From the NCBI GenBank assembly GCA_036381595.1, contig DASVCN010000040.1, forward strand, positions 1-64,000: a DNA stretch of 64,000 nucleotides. Reading direction: 5' to 3'. The translations under genes and the position numbers were made by a program. The stretch's first letter is position 1; the number at the start of each line of letters is the position of its first letter. Source of the DNA: Trueperaceae bacterium (lineage in GTDB: Bacteria; Deinococcota; Deinococci; Deinococcales; Trueperaceae). Below, piece after piece: positions 17,345 to 26,867 of the stretch. The notes below the pieces were generated by a model. That model searched no databases and was not told the DNA's origin. It saw nothing but the letters and a program-made list of their open reading frames with translations.

Positions 17345-18133
17345 CTACAGGCAGCTCACCATTCCACCGTCCACGATCACCGAACTCCCGGTCATGTAGG
17401 AAGCGGCATCTGACAGTAGGAAGGCGGCGACTCTGCCGAACTCCTCGGGCCGACCCAGCCTGCCCAGCGGAATCGCAGCCAGCGACGCTTTCTTGACCTC
17501 GTCCAACGGCTTCCCTTCGTTCTCGGCGCGAGCCCTATCGAGCTGCATTATCCGCTCCGTCTCGACCCGGCCGGGTGAGAGGAGGTTGACGCGGATGCCT
17601 TCGCCAGCGAGTTCGACCGACAGCGACTTGCAGAGTCCGTGCACCGCGGGCCTGAACACGTTCGACAGCAGCAGGTTGGGTATCGGGCTCTTGACGCTGG
17701 ATGACCCCAGCGCCAGGATCGAACCGCCGCCCGCCTGACGCATGTGGGGCACGGCCAGGCGGACACTGCGGACGACGCTCTGGAGGGTCAGCTGGTAGGC
17801 CCTGTCCCACTCCTCCTCGCCCAGCCTGGCGAAGCCGCCGGGTGGCGGACCGCCGGCGTTGCACACCATGATGTCGAGCCCGCCGAGGGCCGAAACGGCG
17901 CTCCCGAACAGTTCCTCGAGGGAGCCCGCGTCGCTCACGTCGGCAGCGTACGAGTGGACCTCGGCCCCGGTGTCGTCGCCGATCTTCCCGGCTGCTGCGG
18001 CCGCCCGACCTTCGTCTCGAGAGCAGATCGCCAGTTTGGCGCCCTCTTGGGCGAGGGCTCGGGCAGTTGCGAAACCGAGCCCGCCACTGGCTGCGGTGAC
18101 GAGCGCCCGCTTCCCTTCCAATCCCAGGTTCAC
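17345..18133 (-). CDS. SDR family oxidoreductase lacking the usual YxxxK pair
   Basis: A short-chain dehydrogenase/reductase of 262 residues. The N-terminal Rossmann motif is altered (TAASGGLG) but recognisable, NAG is present, and the C-terminal PEEFGRVAAFLLSDAASYMTG block is typical. Where the catalytic Tyr-x3-Lys should stand, the segment LLLSNVFRPAVHGL has Ser and Arg, so the classical active site is missing. Subgroups of 3-oxoacyl-ACP-reductase-like SDRs with imperfect tetrads are known. The GTG start overlaps the upstream TGA as GTGA, so it is coupled to the DHDPS-like gene. Confidence 0.82.
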   Translation of the reverse strand: MNLGLEGKRALVTAASGGLGFATARALAQEGAKLAICSRDEGRAAAAAGKIGDDTGAEVHSYAADVSDAGSLEELFGSAVSALGGLDIMVCNAGGPPPGGFARLGEEEWDRAYQLTLQSVVRSVRLAVPHMRQAGGGSILALGSSSVKSPIPNLLLSNVFRPAVHGLCKSLSVELAGEGIRVNLLSPGRVETERIMQLDRARAENEGKPLDEVKKASLAAIPLGRLGRPEEFGRVAAFLLSDAASYMTGSSVIVDGGMVSCL

Positions 18134-19032
18134 GCGGCCACCGACAGCGACCCGCTCAGGCCGCAATAGTCGATCACGTTGTCGAGTTCGGCCCTGAGCG
18201 AGTCGTCGATCTGGGTTCCTGGATGACGGACGAACGCCGAGGCGATCGCTCCGCGCCTCCGGTAGATCTCCTTGCGAAGCGCCAGGCCGATACCCGGCTG
18301 GAACTCCCAGCGGAGCAGGGGGCAGGCATCGTAGAAGAGGCGCCTGCACTCCACCCTGTTCCCCTGCACGTAAGCGCGGAAGATCGAGGCAAGCAGCTCG
18401 GGGAACGAGAAGCCGGTCATCATGCCGTCGCTGCCGCGCTCGAGCTCCTCGAGGAAGAACATCCCGCCCAACCCGCCCACTATCGAGATGGGGGAGCCAA
18501 GCTTCCTGATGGCAGACACCTTCGGCCCCGACGGAAGCTCTTCCAGTTTGATCACCTCGACCTCGGCTACCTCCTGATGCAGGCGGGCCACCAGTTCGGG
18601 GGACATCGTTATTCCGGTCGCCGCCGGGTAATCGTGAAGGATCAAGGGTCGCTCGGCGGCGGCGCCAACACGTCGGTAGTACTCGAGTATGACGGCGTCG
18701 TTCTGCACCGGAGGTGGGGCGACCAGCAGGCCGGCGGCGCCAAGTTCGATAGCGCGGCGGCTCTTGCGTATCGCCAGCTCGGTGCCGGCGGCCCCGCTGC
18801 CGGCGAAGACCGGGATGCGCCCGGCCGCTGCCGCCACCGTCGTTCGGATCACTTGCGCCTGCTCCTCTTCGCCCAGTTTGGGGGCTTCGCCCATCACTCC
18901 CAACACCACGACTCCATCGACGCCGAGGCCCACGAGGAAGTCGGTCAGACGTTCGAGGCTGGGGAGGTCCAACTCCCCGTCGTCCCTGAACGGGGTGGGC
19001 ATTATCGTGTATACGCCTGTGAAGCGGGTCAT
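18130..19032 (-). CDS. dihydrodipicolinate synthase/N-acetylneuraminate lyase family aldolase
   Basis: Class I aldolase-type enzyme of 300 residues. The Schiff-base lysine is in VIKLEE and the catalytic tyrosine in LHDYPAATG, so the active site is complete. The N-terminal [10 protein letters not shown] block is family-typical. It is encoded with an SDR and a DUF4126 protein rather than lysine genes, so a catabolic keto-acid aldolase role is at least as likely as lysine biosynthesis. The ATG at 19032 is chosen because homology begins there and GAGAGG precedes it. The substrate is unknown. Confidence 0.85.
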   Translation of the reverse strand: MTRFTGVYTIMPTPFRDDGELDLPSLERLTDFLVGLGVDGVVVLGVMGEAPKLGEEEQAQVIRTTVAAAAGRIPVFAGSGAAGTELAIRKSRRAIELGAAGLLVAPPPVQNDAVILEYYRRVGAAAERPLILHDYPAATGITMSPELVARLHQEVAEVEVIKLEELPSGPKVSAIRKLGSPISIVGGLGGMFFLEELERGSDGMMTGFSFPELLASIFRAYVQGNRVECRRLFYDACPLLRWEFQPGIGLALRKEIYRRRGAIASAFVRHPGTQIDDSLRAELDNVIDYCGLSGSLSVAA

Positions 19033-19200
19033 CCTCTCATGTCCTCTCCTCGAGCAGTTCCAGCTTCGGTCCGCCGCGCGCTCGCTGTGCCGGCGGACGG
19101 TTCCCATCACCCGCCCAGACTACCGCGGCGGGGGCCCCCGAAGGGGCCAGGAGCGGCTTGCTGCACGCGATCGAGTACACCCTGGACTACTGTGACGTGG

Positions 19201-19206
19201 TATTCT
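19201..19206 (+). promoter_or_regulatory. candidate rpoD -10 box TATTCT
   Basis: TATTCT lies about 100 nt before the rpoD start. No clear -35 is seen. It is directly followed by a hairpin at 19214-19241. Confidence 0.3.
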
Positions 19207-19213
19207 CTATGTT

Positions 19214-19241
19214 CGGACCGTTGGATTCCCCAACCGGTCCG
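19214..19241 (+). other. hairpin in rpoD leader
   Basis: GGACCGTTGG pairs with CCAACCGGTCC across ATTC, with one bulged C. It sits at the expected transcript start of rpoD and is not followed by a T-run, so it is more likely a stabilising or regulatory 5' hairpin than a terminator. Confidence 0.5.
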
Positions 19242-19304
19242 GAAGTGTCGTGCCTTTACGACGTGCACGTAGTCGCCGGGCCTCTGCCCGGTGAAGGAGG
19301 ACGG

Positions 19305-20588
19305 ATGGCGAAGACCAAGGTGAAGGAGGCGACCGCGACGGAAGCGCCGGCGGTGCCGGCCTGGCTGTCGGCGGAACCGATCGTCGGGCTGGTCCAACAC
19401 GGTCAGGAGGCTGGATCGCTCGACACCGAGGAGATCAGCGCCGCCTTCAACAAGACCATCGAGGCCGTCGGAGCCGACAGCGAAGAGCTGAACTTCGAAG
19501 ACCTCATGGAACACCTCGAATCCAAGGGGATCGCCATCTCGGACCTGGCCGAGGACGAAGTCATCGAGGACGACCTCGACGAGGAGCTCGGTGACGACGA
19601 GGAGAGCGAAGACATCGACCGGGAGGAGCTCGAGGCGCGGGCCGAGGCGATGGCCGACTCGCGTGTCAAGACGAACGATCCGGTCCGCCAGTACCTCCAG
19701 GAGATCGGTCGGGTCAAGCTCCTCACCCTGGAAGAGGAGATCAGCCTCGCCCGCCGCATCGAGGAGGGTGAAGAGGCACGCCGCCGGCTCGACGAGGAGG
19801 CCTCTGCCCTGAGCGATCGTGAGCAGCGCCAGCTGCGGCGGATCGTGGAGGATGGCGACCTCGCCAGGCAGCATCTCATCGAGGCGAACCTGAGGCTGGT
19901 CGTATCGATCGCCAAGAAGTACAACGGCCGTGGCATGAGCTTCCTCGACCTCATCCAGGAGGGGAACCAGGGTCTCATACGTGCGGTCGAGAAGTTCGAG
20001 TACCGCCGCCGCTACAAGTTCTCCACCTACGCGACCTGGTGGATCAGGCAGGCTATCAACCGCGCCATCGCCGACCAGTCGCGCACCATCCGCATCCCTG
20101 TGCACATGGTCGAGACGATCAACAAGCTCACCCGCGCTTCCAGGCGTCTGCAGCAGGAGCTCTCCCGCGAACCGACCTACGAGGAGATCGCCGACGCCAT
20201 GGGGCCCGAGTGGAACGCCGAGAAGGTCGAGGAGGCGTTCAAGCTCACCCGCGAGCCGTTCTCGCTGGAGACACCGATCGGCGACGAGGAGGATTCCTTC
20301 TACGGCGACTTCATCCCGGACGAGAACGTCGAGTCGCCGGTCGATCAGGCTTCGAAGATCATCCTCTCGGAGGAACTCGACGAGGCTCTGGGCAAGCTGA
20401 ACGAGCGTGAAGCGATGGTGCTCAAGCTGCGCAAGGGTCTGGTCGACGGCCGCGAGCACACTCTGGAGGAGGTGGGCAGCCACTTCGGAGTGACCCGCGA
20501 GCGGATCCGTCAGATCGAGAACAAGGCGCTGCGCAAGCTCAAGTACCACGAGAGCAGGACCCGCAAGCTGCGCGACTTCCTCGAGTAG
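19305..20588 (+). CDS. rpoD: RNA polymerase primary sigma factor
   Basis: Housekeeping sigma factor of 427 residues that directs RNA polymerase to -10/-35 promoters. Region 1.1-like acidic N-terminus (about 1-110), region 1.2 ([12 protein letters not shown]), region 2 with the -10 recognition and melting segment ([18 protein letters not shown]), region 3, and region 4 with the -35 helix-turn-helix ([18 protein letters not shown]) are all complete. The ATG at 19305 has GAAGGAGG just upstream. The N-terminal 1.1 region is short compared with proteobacterial sigma-70. The phosphodiesterase gene begins 10 bp after its stop. Confidence 0.97.
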   Translation: MAKTKVKEATATEAPAVPAWLSAEPIVGLVQHGQEAGSLDTEEISAAFNKTIEAVGADSEELNFEDLMEHLESKGIAISDLAEDEVIEDDLDEELGDDEESEDIDREELEARAEAMADSRVKTNDPVRQYLQEIGRVKLLTLEEEISLARRIEEGEEARRRLDEEASALSDREQRQLRRIVEDGDLARQHLIEANLRLVVSIAKKYNGRGMSFLDLIQEGNQGLIRAVEKFEYRRRYKFSTYATWWIRQAINRAIADQSRTIRIPVHMVETINKLTRASRRLQQELSREPTYEEIADAMGPEWNAEKVEEAFKLTREPFSLETPIGDEEDSFYGDFIPDENVESPVDQASKIILSEELDEALGKLNEREAMVLKLRKGLVDGREHTLEEVGSHFGVTRERIRQIENKALRKLKYHESRTRKLRDFLE

Positions 20589-20598
20589 TCCCCGCCCG

Positions 20599-21519
20599 GT
20601 GAGCCGCCCCCTTCGGATCGTCTCCGCCCTGCTGCTCCTGGCGGCGCTGGGTTACGCGGTGCTGTCGCTCATCGCCCGGCCCCGTCCTGCGACGCCCTTC
20701 CTGGAGTCCCTGGAGAGGCCGATAGTCTTCGCCCACCAGGGCGGTGACGGGCTCTGGCCCTCCAACACCATCTACGCCTTCGAACGTGCCCTGGAACTGG
20801 GCGCAGACGTACTCGAGATGGACGTCCACTCCTCCAGTGACGGCACACTGGTCGTGATCCACGACGACACCGTCGACAGGACCACGAACGGCAGCGGTCG
20901 GGTCAACTCTCTCACGGTAGAGGAGCTACAGGCGCTCGACGCCGGCTACGACTGGTCTCCAGGGCGGAAGGGCGAAACCTTCCCCTACCGCGGCCTGGGC
21001 CTGCAGATCCCCACGCTGGCACAGGTGTTCGATTCGTTCCCGAAGGCGCCGCTCAATCTCGAGATCAAGCAGGTCGAACCCTCCATCGCGGAGCTGCTCT
21101 GCGACCGCATCCGCGCCTATGGCCGCGAGGATAGCGTGATGGTGGGCTCCTTCCACGACACGGCGCTGCGTGAGTTCCGCCGGGCCTGCCCCGAGGTCGC
21201 CACGTCGGCGGGTCCCGGAGAGGTCCGGCTCCTCTTCGTGCTCAGCAAGCTCTTCCTGGGGGGACTCTACCGGCCCGCTGCCGACGCGCTCCAGGTCCCC
21301 GAGACCCAGGGATCGCTGCGGGTGGTGACCCCCGGATTCGTGGAGGCGGCGCACGCCAAGAACGTGCAGGTTCACGTCTGGACTCCCAACGAGACCGAGG
21401 AGATGGAGCGGCTGCTGGCATCGGGGGTCGACGGGATTATCAGCGACAGGCCCGACCGGTTGCTGAGGGTCCTCGACCGCGATGTTGCGGTCGAGCTTCC
21501 CGCTGGTGTTGCGCGCTAG
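20599..21519 (+). CDS. glycerophosphodiester phosphodiesterase, membrane-anchored
   Basis: Hydrolyses glycerophosphodiesters to glycerol 3-phosphate and an alcohol. 306 residues with an N-terminal membrane anchor (about 6-26) that places the TIM-barrel domain outside the cytoplasm. Catalytic His46 is in AHQGG (the family usually has HRG; here Gln replaces Arg), followed by the metal-binding LEMDV and the second His in HDDTVDRTTNG. The C-terminal VWTPNE and GVDGIISDRP motifs are typical. It starts with GTG 10 bp after rpoD, so it may share that transcript. Confidence 0.88.
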   Translation: MSRPLRIVSALLLLAALGYAVLSLIARPRPATPFLESLERPIVFAHQGGDGLWPSNTIYAFERALELGADVLEMDVHSSSDGTLVVIHDDTVDRTTNGSGRVNSLTVEELQALDAGYDWSPGRKGETFPYRGLGLQIPTLAQVFDSFPKAPLNLEIKQVEPSIAELLCDRIRAYGREDSVMVGSFHDTALREFRRACPEVATSAGPGEVRLLFVLSKLFLGGLYRPAADALQVPETQGSLRVVTPGFVEAAHAKNVQVHVWTPNETEEMERLLASGVDGIISDRPDRLLRVLDRDVAVELPAGVAR

Positions 21520-21529
21520 CGGGCTCTCT

Positions 21530-23605
21530 CTACTCCGCTGCCTCCGCCGTTTCGAAGCTGTTCTCGATTCCTCGGCCGCCATCCTCCCGCTGCTCCCGCC
21601 GATTCTTGAACCAGTTGATCGCCAGGACCAGCAGGATCAAGGTGAAGCCGGCGATCTCGACCCGTAGATCGGGCCAGAAGATCCCCACGGTGCCCGCTGC
21701 CGCCAGCAACCGTGAGACCAGGTACATGCGGGTGAAGAGGTAGCCCTCGAGCGTCGCCGCGAACGCCCACAGGGCAGCGAACGAGGTGAGTACGGTCCAG
21801 GCGATGACAACGAACGGAACCCCTTCCCACAGAACCAGCTCCTGGTTGTAGACCATGAAGAGCGGGATCAGATAGAGCCCCTTCGCGAACTTCCACGCCT
21901 GCATCGCGGTCCGCATCGGGTCCGCGCCTGCGATGCCGGCTCCGGCGTAGGCGGCGAGGGCCACGGGAGGCGTGACGTTGGAATCCTGGGAGTACCAGAA
22001 CACGACCAGGTGGGCGATGAGGAGCGGTACGCCGAAGTCCTGGGTCAGCGCCGGCGCGACCAGGATCACCAGCACGATGTAGGAGGCGGTAACGGGCAGG
22101 CCCATGCCCAGCACCAGCGAGGCGATGATGATCAAGATCAGCGCCAGGAGCAGGTTGCCTTGGGAGAAGGAGATCATCAGCGATGAGAACTTGAGCCCCA
22201 GGCCGGTGAGGCCCACGATGCCCACGACTATCCCAGCCGTGGCGCAGGCGAGGCTCACTGGCACCGAGTTGCGTGCTCCGGCCTCGAGCGCGCTCAGCAG
22301 TTGGCCCAGGCCGTGCACGCCCAGAGCGAGCAGGCCGCGCGGCGTGCTCGCTGGCGCCTCGGCTGATCGCGCCCCCCTGCTCACCTCCCACGATTCGGTG
22401 GTTGCCGGTTCCGACGAGCGCATGAGTAACCGCCCGACCAACCAGCGGAGGACGGCGACGCCGAGGATGGCCAGTACCGCGATGAAGCCGACCCGTTCGG
22501 GCGAGATGTTCCTGAACAGGAAGTAGACGAGCACTACCAGCGGGATGAGGTAGTGCCAACCCTGCCGCATGACCGTCCCGGCCTTTGGTAGCTGGTCGGC
22601 GGGGATGCCCATCATCCCGCGCTTCGCCGCGATGATGTCGACGAAGAGGTAGACCACCGAGAAGTAGAGGATCGCCGGGATGAAGCTGATCATCACGATG
22701 TCGACGTAGGGCGTGCGGGTGAACTCGGCGATGAGGAAGGCGCCGGCGCCCATGATCGGCGGCATTATCTGCCCGCCGGTCGAGGCGGCCGCTTCGACCC
22801 CTCCAGCCTCCTCCGGCTTGTACCCCAGCCTCTTCATGAGCGGGATGGTGAAGGCGCCGGTGGTGACGGTGTTCGCGATGGCGCTGCCCGAGATCGAGCC
22901 CATGAAGCCCGAGGAGACGACCGCGGCCTTGGCCGGTCCGCCGCGTTGACGGCCGGTGAGCGCGTAGGCGAGGTCTATGAAGAACTGACCGGCGCCGGTC
23001 ACCTCGAGGACCGCGCCGAAGAGGATGAAGATGTACACGAAGGTGGCGGCGACGCCGAGTGCGATGCCGTAGATGCCCTCCTGGCCCAGGTAGAGCTGCG
23101 CGATGATGCGATCGAGCGAGTAGCCGCGGTGACCGAGGATGCCGGGCAGGAAGTCGCCCAGGAACGGAAGGGCGCCCCGGGGTCCCGCCATCGAGTAGAG
23201 GATGAACACGAGGCCGATGAGGGGCATCACCAGACCTATGGCGCGGCGCCCTGCCTCCAGCAGAGTGACTATCAGGACGCCGCCTATGATGATGTCGGTG
23301 GTGGTCCAGAAGCCGGCTCGCATGATGATGGCGTCGAGGTTGAGGGTGATGTAGAGGCCGGTGAGGAGCGAACCGCCGATGAAGAGGAGGTCGACCAGCC
23401 AGCCTACCAGTCGACGCTCCTTGCCCAACGGGAACATCAGGAACGTCAGGATCATGATGAGCATCAGGTGGATCGGGCGCTGGTAGAAGAGGCTCAGCGG
23501 CCTGATCCCGGCCGTGTAGAGTTGGAAGAGCGAGAGCAGGATACCCGTCAGCGCTATCAGAACGGTCGCTATCCGCGAGTAGTTGGGCAGTTTCTCTGTC
23601 GTCAC
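21530..23605 (-). CDS. TRAP transporter fused permease (DctQM type)
   Basis: Membrane component of a tripartite ATP-independent periplasmic transporter, 691 residues, with the small (4-TM) and large (12-TM) subunits fused. Typical motifs are GFMGSISGSAIANTVTTG and GGQIMPPIMGAGAFLIAEF in the large-subunit part, with a cytoplasmic loop near residue 400. Fused permeases of this type work with TAXI binding proteins, as here. The GTG start overlaps the DUF1850 stop as GTGA. The transported substrate is not known; glutamate and other carboxylates are family precedents. It converges on the phosphodiesterase gene. Confidence 0.93.
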   Translation of the reverse strand: MTTEKLPNYSRIATVLIALTGILLSLFQLYTAGIRPLSLFYQRPIHLMLIMILTFLMFPLGKERRLVGWLVDLLFIGGSLLTGLYITLNLDAIIMRAGFWTTTDIIIGGVLIVTLLEAGRRAIGLVMPLIGLVFILYSMAGPRGALPFLGDFLPGILGHRGYSLDRIIAQLYLGQEGIYGIALGVAATFVYIFILFGAVLEVTGAGQFFIDLAYALTGRQRGGPAKAAVVSSGFMGSISGSAIANTVTTGAFTIPLMKRLGYKPEEAGGVEAAASTGGQIMPPIMGAGAFLIAEFTRTPYVDIVMISFIPAILYFSVVYLFVDIIAAKRGMMGIPADQLPKAGTVMRQGWHYLIPLVVLVYFLFRNISPERVGFIAVLAILGVAVLRWLVGRLLMRSSEPATTESWEVSRGARSAEAPASTPRGLLALGVHGLGQLLSALEAGARNSVPVSLACATAGIVVGIVGLTGLGLKFSSLMISFSQGNLLLALILIIIASLVLGMGLPVTASYIVLVILVAPALTQDFGVPLLIAHLVVFWYSQDSNVTPPVALAAYAGAGIAGADPMRTAMQAWKFAKGLYLIPLFMVYNQELVLWEGVPFVVIAWTVLTSFAALWAFAATLEGYLFTRMYLVSRLLAAAGTVGIFWPDLRVEIAGFTLILLVLAINWFKNRREQREDGGRGIENSFETAEAAE

Positions 23606-24084
23606 TCGATAACCTCCACCACCACTCGCTGCCCCGCCGCGCGCTCGCTAAGTGAGTAGGCGATGCCGCCGTGCACCACCCGGTGATCAACCCGCGTGCT
23701 CGCTACCCGTAACAGGTAGCGGTTGCCCGGCACCGGCTCGTCGATGTCGCGGATCCAGTAGCCGTGGTCGCCGTCACTCTCGAGCCGGCCACGTCCGGGG
23801 ATGTGTCCCAGTCCGGCGTCGAAGGTGGGAGTGTGGGTCTGGGTCAGCAGCATCTGGCCGTTCTCGTAGCGGTAATAGTCCTTCACCAAGATACCGGTCA
23901 CCGAGTGGTTCCATGCGATGTACCAGCTCGGATCGTCTGCCAGTGGGATATCGAGGATCACGTCACCGCTCTGGGTGGTGACCCGCAGATGAGGTACCGC
24001 GCCCCCGCTGCCTAGCAGCAGGAGCGCGGTGAACAGAGCCAGGAGAGGGCGCAATGTAAGCCCCCTACCGTTCTCCGGATTCAA
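23602..24084 (-). CDS. DUF1850 protein of TAXI-TRAP operon
   Basis: An exported 160-residue protein with a hydrophobic signal (LLALFTALLLLGSGGA) and the family motif WYIAWNHSVTG. DUF1850 genes are regularly found between TAXI binding-protein and fused TRAP permease genes, exactly as here, and their role is unknown. The start is a TTG at 24084, 3 nt after the binding-protein stop; a second TTG at 24054 with GGGGG upstream would give a shorter signal peptide and is equally likely. Confidence 0.82.
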   Translation of the reverse strand: MNPENGRGLTLRPLLALFTALLLLGSGGAVPHLRVTTQSGDVILDIPLADDPSWYIAWNHSVTGILVKDYYRYENGQMLLTQTHTPTFDAGLGHIPGRGRLESDGDHGYWIRDIDEPVPGNRYLLRVASTRVDHRVVHGGIAYSLSERAAGQRVVVEVIE

Positions 24085-24087
24085 CGG

Positions 24088-25056
24088 CTACTGGGGCGGA
24101 CGGACGTCGTCCGGCACCTCGAGACCCTGATCTTCGTAGTAAGCGACGGCTCCCGGGTGGAGCGGGATGGGCGTCGATTCGATCGAGTTCTGCGGGGTCG
24201 TCTGGTTGCCCGAAGGGTGGATGGCGATGATCTCGTCGATGTGCGAGTAGAGCACGTCGAGGAAGTCGTACGCCAACTGATCGTCCATCTCGGCCGATAC
24301 CACGATGACATTGGGGGTCCCGACGGTGACGACGTCCTCCTCCTGGCCCGGGTAGGTCTCGGCCGGGATGACGGTGCGGGCGAAGGTGGGCTCGGCCTCG
24401 AGCGCGTTCTGGATCTCCTCGTCGCTCAGAGAGAGGATCTTGATGTCGCGGGTGGTGGCGAGGTCGAGGATCGATGAGGTGGGTGGGCCCACGCTCCAGA
24501 AGCCGGCCTCGATCTGACCGTCGCGCAAAGCGGCCGCGGTCTCGTTGAAGTTGAGGCGGCGCTCGTCGATCTGGTCGTAGGTGATCCCGTTGGCGTTGAG
24601 CAATGTCTGTGCCGAGACCTCGGTGCCCGACCCAGGGGCGCCCACCGACACGACCTTGCCCTCGAGATCCGAGATGCTCTCGATACCTGAGTCGGCGAGG
24701 GTGACGATGTGGACGGTGTTGGCGTAGGCGACGCCGAGGGAGCGCAGGTTCTCGAGCTGGCGGCCCTCAAGCTGGCCGGTGCCAGTGTAGGCCTGGTAGA
24801 CGGTGTCGGCGAGGGCGAGCGCGATGTCCGAGTCGCCGCGCGAGATGAGGCCGACGTTCTCCACCGAGGCGCCGGTGACTTCGGCGACAGCCTGGTAGCC
24901 ATCGAGGTAATCGTTGATCAGCTCTGCGTAGCCGCCGCCTACCGGATAGTAGGTGCCGCCGGTGCCGCCTGTGGCTATCGACAGTTGAGTCTGCGCGAAA
25001 GTCGCGCTGATGAACAAAGCGACGAGAGACGCCAGTAATGTTCGTGCCAAACGCAT
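24088..25056 (-). CDS. TAXI family TRAP transporter substrate-binding protein
   Basis: Periplasmic binding protein of the TRAP transporter, 322 residues, with a signal peptide ending in SATFAQ. The TAXI-family start of the mature chain, IATGGTGGTYYPVGGG, and the conserved AAALRDGQIEAGFWSVG segment are present. It heads a three-gene operon with DUF1850 and the fused permease. The ATG at 25056 is chosen over upstream ATGs because AAGGGAGG lies a few bases before it. An extended -10 promoter is at 25088-25096. Confidence 0.92.
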   Translation of the reverse strand: MRLARTLLASLVALFISATFAQTQLSIATGGTGGTYYPVGGGYAELINDYLDGYQAVAEVTGASVENVGLISRGDSDIALALADTVYQAYTGTGQLEGRQLENLRSLGVAYANTVHIVTLADSGIESISDLEGKVVSVGAPGSGTEVSAQTLLNANGITYDQIDERRLNFNETAAALRDGQIEAGFWSVGPPTSSILDLATTRDIKILSLSDEEIQNALEAEPTFARTVIPAETYPGQEEDVVTVGTPNVIVVSAEMDDQLAYDFLDVLYSHIDEIIAIHPSGNQTTPQNSIESTPIPLHPGAVAYYEDQGLEVPDDVRPPQ

Positions 25057-25087
25057 CAGAACCTCCCTTGTGAAGTTTGTCATAGGG

Positions 25088-25093
25088 AGTATA
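25088..25093 (-). promoter_or_regulatory. extended -10 TGCTATACT for TRAP operon
   Basis: On the minus strand TATACT is preceded by TGC, an extended -10. It lies about 32 nt before the ATG at 25056, and no good -35 is seen. Confidence 0.6.
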
Positions 25094-25198
25094 GCAGTCG
25101 TTCATAGCCGTCCCCGGCATGAATTAAGGGAGCCGATACAACGTATGGGCAATTATTTCCGGCTCTCGGTACTTCCGGCCGCTTCCTGCGGCGGGCGT

Positions 25199-25204
25199 TA
25201 GACT
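25199..25204 (+). promoter_or_regulatory. -10 box TAGACT, leaderless start
   Basis: TAGACT ends 7 nt before the ATG at 25212 with no Shine-Dalgarno between, so the CoA-transferase mRNA is probably leaderless. Confidence 0.6.
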
Positions 25205-25211
25205 CGGGCCC

Positions 25212-26402
25212 ATGCTCGATGGAATCAAGGTCCTCGACCTCTCCCGTGTGCTCGCCGGTCCCTACTGCACGCAGCTGCTGGCAGATCTGGGCGCGACCGT
25301 CTGGAAGGTCGAACCGCCCGGAGGCGACGAGACGCGCTCCTGGGGACCGCCGTACGCGCAAGGGGAGAGCGCCTACTACCTCTCGGTCAATCGGAACAAG
25401 CAGGGCCTGTCGGTGAACCTGAAGGATCCGAGGGGAGCTGAGTTGGTGGCGCGGCTCGCGGACGCGGCCGATGTGCTGGTCGAGAACCTCAAGACCGGAG
25501 ACTCCGCCCGCTACGGGCTCGACTATCCCACGATCAGTAGGCGCAATCAGAGGATCGTCTACGCCTCGATAACCGGCTACGGGCAGACTGGGCCGCGGGC
25601 TCACGAGCCCGGCTATGACGCGGCCATCCAGGCGGCGAGCGGACTGATGGCGATGACCGGGGAACCGGGCGGTGGCCCGGTGAAGCTAGGCGTGGCGTGG
25701 GTCGATGTTCTGGCCGGCGTCCACGCCGCCACCGCCATCACCGCAGCGCTTTTCGAGCGGGGGCGGACCGGCCGCGGCCGTTACCTGGACATCGCGCTGC
25801 TGGACGTGGCGATGGCCGCCATGGTCAACCAGGCACAGAGTTCGCTCCTCACCGGCGAGGCGCCTCGGCGGCTTGGCAGCGCTCACCCGAGCATCGTGCC
25901 GTATCAGGCGTTCGCTACGGCCGACGGTGAGCTGACCCTGGCAGTCGGTAACGACAGGCAGTTCCGCAGGCTATGCGAACTGATCGGTCAGCCGGAACTC
26001 GCCATCGATGAACGGTTCGCTGCCAACAGCGCCCGGGTGGAGAACCGCGACGAGCTCCTGCCCCGTATATCAGCCGCACTTCTCGAACGCCCCCGCGGTG
26101 AGTGGCTGGCCGCCTTCGGCCGGGCGGGCATACCTGCTGCCCCCGTGAACTCCCTCCCCGAGGCCCTCTCCGACGTGCAGGTCAGGGCCAGAGGGATGGT
26201 CGCCCCGGTGCCCCACCCGCTGGCCGGCGAGATCCCGATGGTGATGAGCCCCTTCGCTCGCGGGGATGCCGACCGGGCAGCGCCGCCGCTGCTGGCCCAG
26301 CACAATCGTGAGGTGCTCTCGGCGGAACTCGGCTTGACGGACGCCGAACTCGACGAACTCGAGTCGGCTGGGGTGTTGACGCGATTCGGCCCGGTCCCCT
26401 AA
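25212..26402 (+). CDS. CaiB/BaiF (class III) CoA-transferase
   Basis: Class III CoA-transferase of 396 residues that moves CoA between carboxylic acids through an aspartyl-CoA thioester. The catalytic Asp136 is in GYDAAIQAASG, and N-terminal GIKVLDLSRVLAGPYC is family-typical. Substrates differ widely across the family (formyl, carnitine, succinyl and others), so none is assigned. It is divergent from the TRAP operon across a 155-bp gap, which suggests use of an imported carboxylate, but that is inference. Confidence 0.9.
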   Translation: MLDGIKVLDLSRVLAGPYCTQLLADLGATVWKVEPPGGDETRSWGPPYAQGESAYYLSVNRNKQGLSVNLKDPRGAELVARLADAADVLVENLKTGDSARYGLDYPTISRRNQRIVYASITGYGQTGPRAHEPGYDAAIQAASGLMAMTGEPGGGPVKLGVAWVDVLAGVHAATAITAALFERGRTGRGRYLDIALLDVAMAAMVNQAQSSLLTGEAPRRLGSAHPSIVPYQAFATADGELTLAVGNDRQFRRLCELIGQPELAIDERFAANSARVENRDELLPRISAALLERPRGEWLAAFGRAGIPAAPVNSLPEALSDVQVRARGMVAPVPHPLAGEIPMVMSPFARGDADRAAPPLLAQHNREVLSAELGLTDAELDELESAGVLTRFGPVP

Positions 26403-26408
26403 CGGCTC

Positions 26409-26867
26409 TCAGGTGCTGCTGGCCGCTCCCAGCTGGTGCGGCAACTGGTTGAGGCGTAGCCAGTACCTCGTCAGCCGTTCGATCATCGCCTGGAACTCCT
26501 CATATGAAGCGGGCTTGGAGAGACAGGAGTTGATCCCGGCCGCGTAAGCATTGCCGACCAGCTCGCGGCTCGCGCCCGGATCGAGGGCGACGATGGGCAT
26601 GCAGCGGGTACGAGGGCATGCCCTCAGTTTGGTGATCAGCTCGATCGGCCCGGGATCGTCCAGCTCCAGGTCGAGGAGGAGCACAGACGGCATGGGCCGC
26701 ATGCCAGGTTTGCCGGAGTTCTGGAGCACTTCGATGACCTCGCTGCCGGTCCGGCTGTGAGTGACCAGCAGGTGTCCGCCGCCCCCGATCGCCGAGATGA
26801 TCGAGTGAAGGTCTTCCGGGCGCGGCTCTGCGACTAGTACGTGCTGGGCTCGTCTGAGTGAGGACAT
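26409..26867 (-). CDS. stand-alone response regulator receiver (Rcp1-like)
   Basis: Single-domain receiver protein of 152 residues without output domain. The phospho-accepting Asp66 is in LLLDLELDD and the conserved Lys in LSKPAS. The usual acidic pair near the N-terminus is reduced (VAEPRPED), so Mg2+ binding may differ. The long beta-alpha insert resembles Rcp1-type receivers that pair with phytochrome-like kinases such as the two PAS kinases in this window. The ATG at 26867 has GGAGG 4 nt upstream; upstream in-frame ATGs lack one. Confidence 0.85.
   Translation of the reverse strand: MSSLRRAQHVLVAEPRPEDLHSIISAIGGGGHLLVTHSRTGSEVIEVLQNSGKPGMRPMPSVLLLDLELDDPGPIELITKLRACPRTRCMPIVALDPGASRELVGNAYAAGINSCLSKPASYEEFQAMIERLTRYWLRLNQLPHQLGAASST

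Noticed and set aside
19107-20549. 480-codon open frame antisense to rpoD
   Set aside because: rpoD is complete and conserved; the antisense frame has no ribosome site and no recognisable domain.
21516-23690. 724-codon open frame in another phase over the TRAP permease
   Set aside because: The in-phase TRAP permease has clear helices and motifs. The other frame is His/Arg/Pro-rich, a typical shadow.
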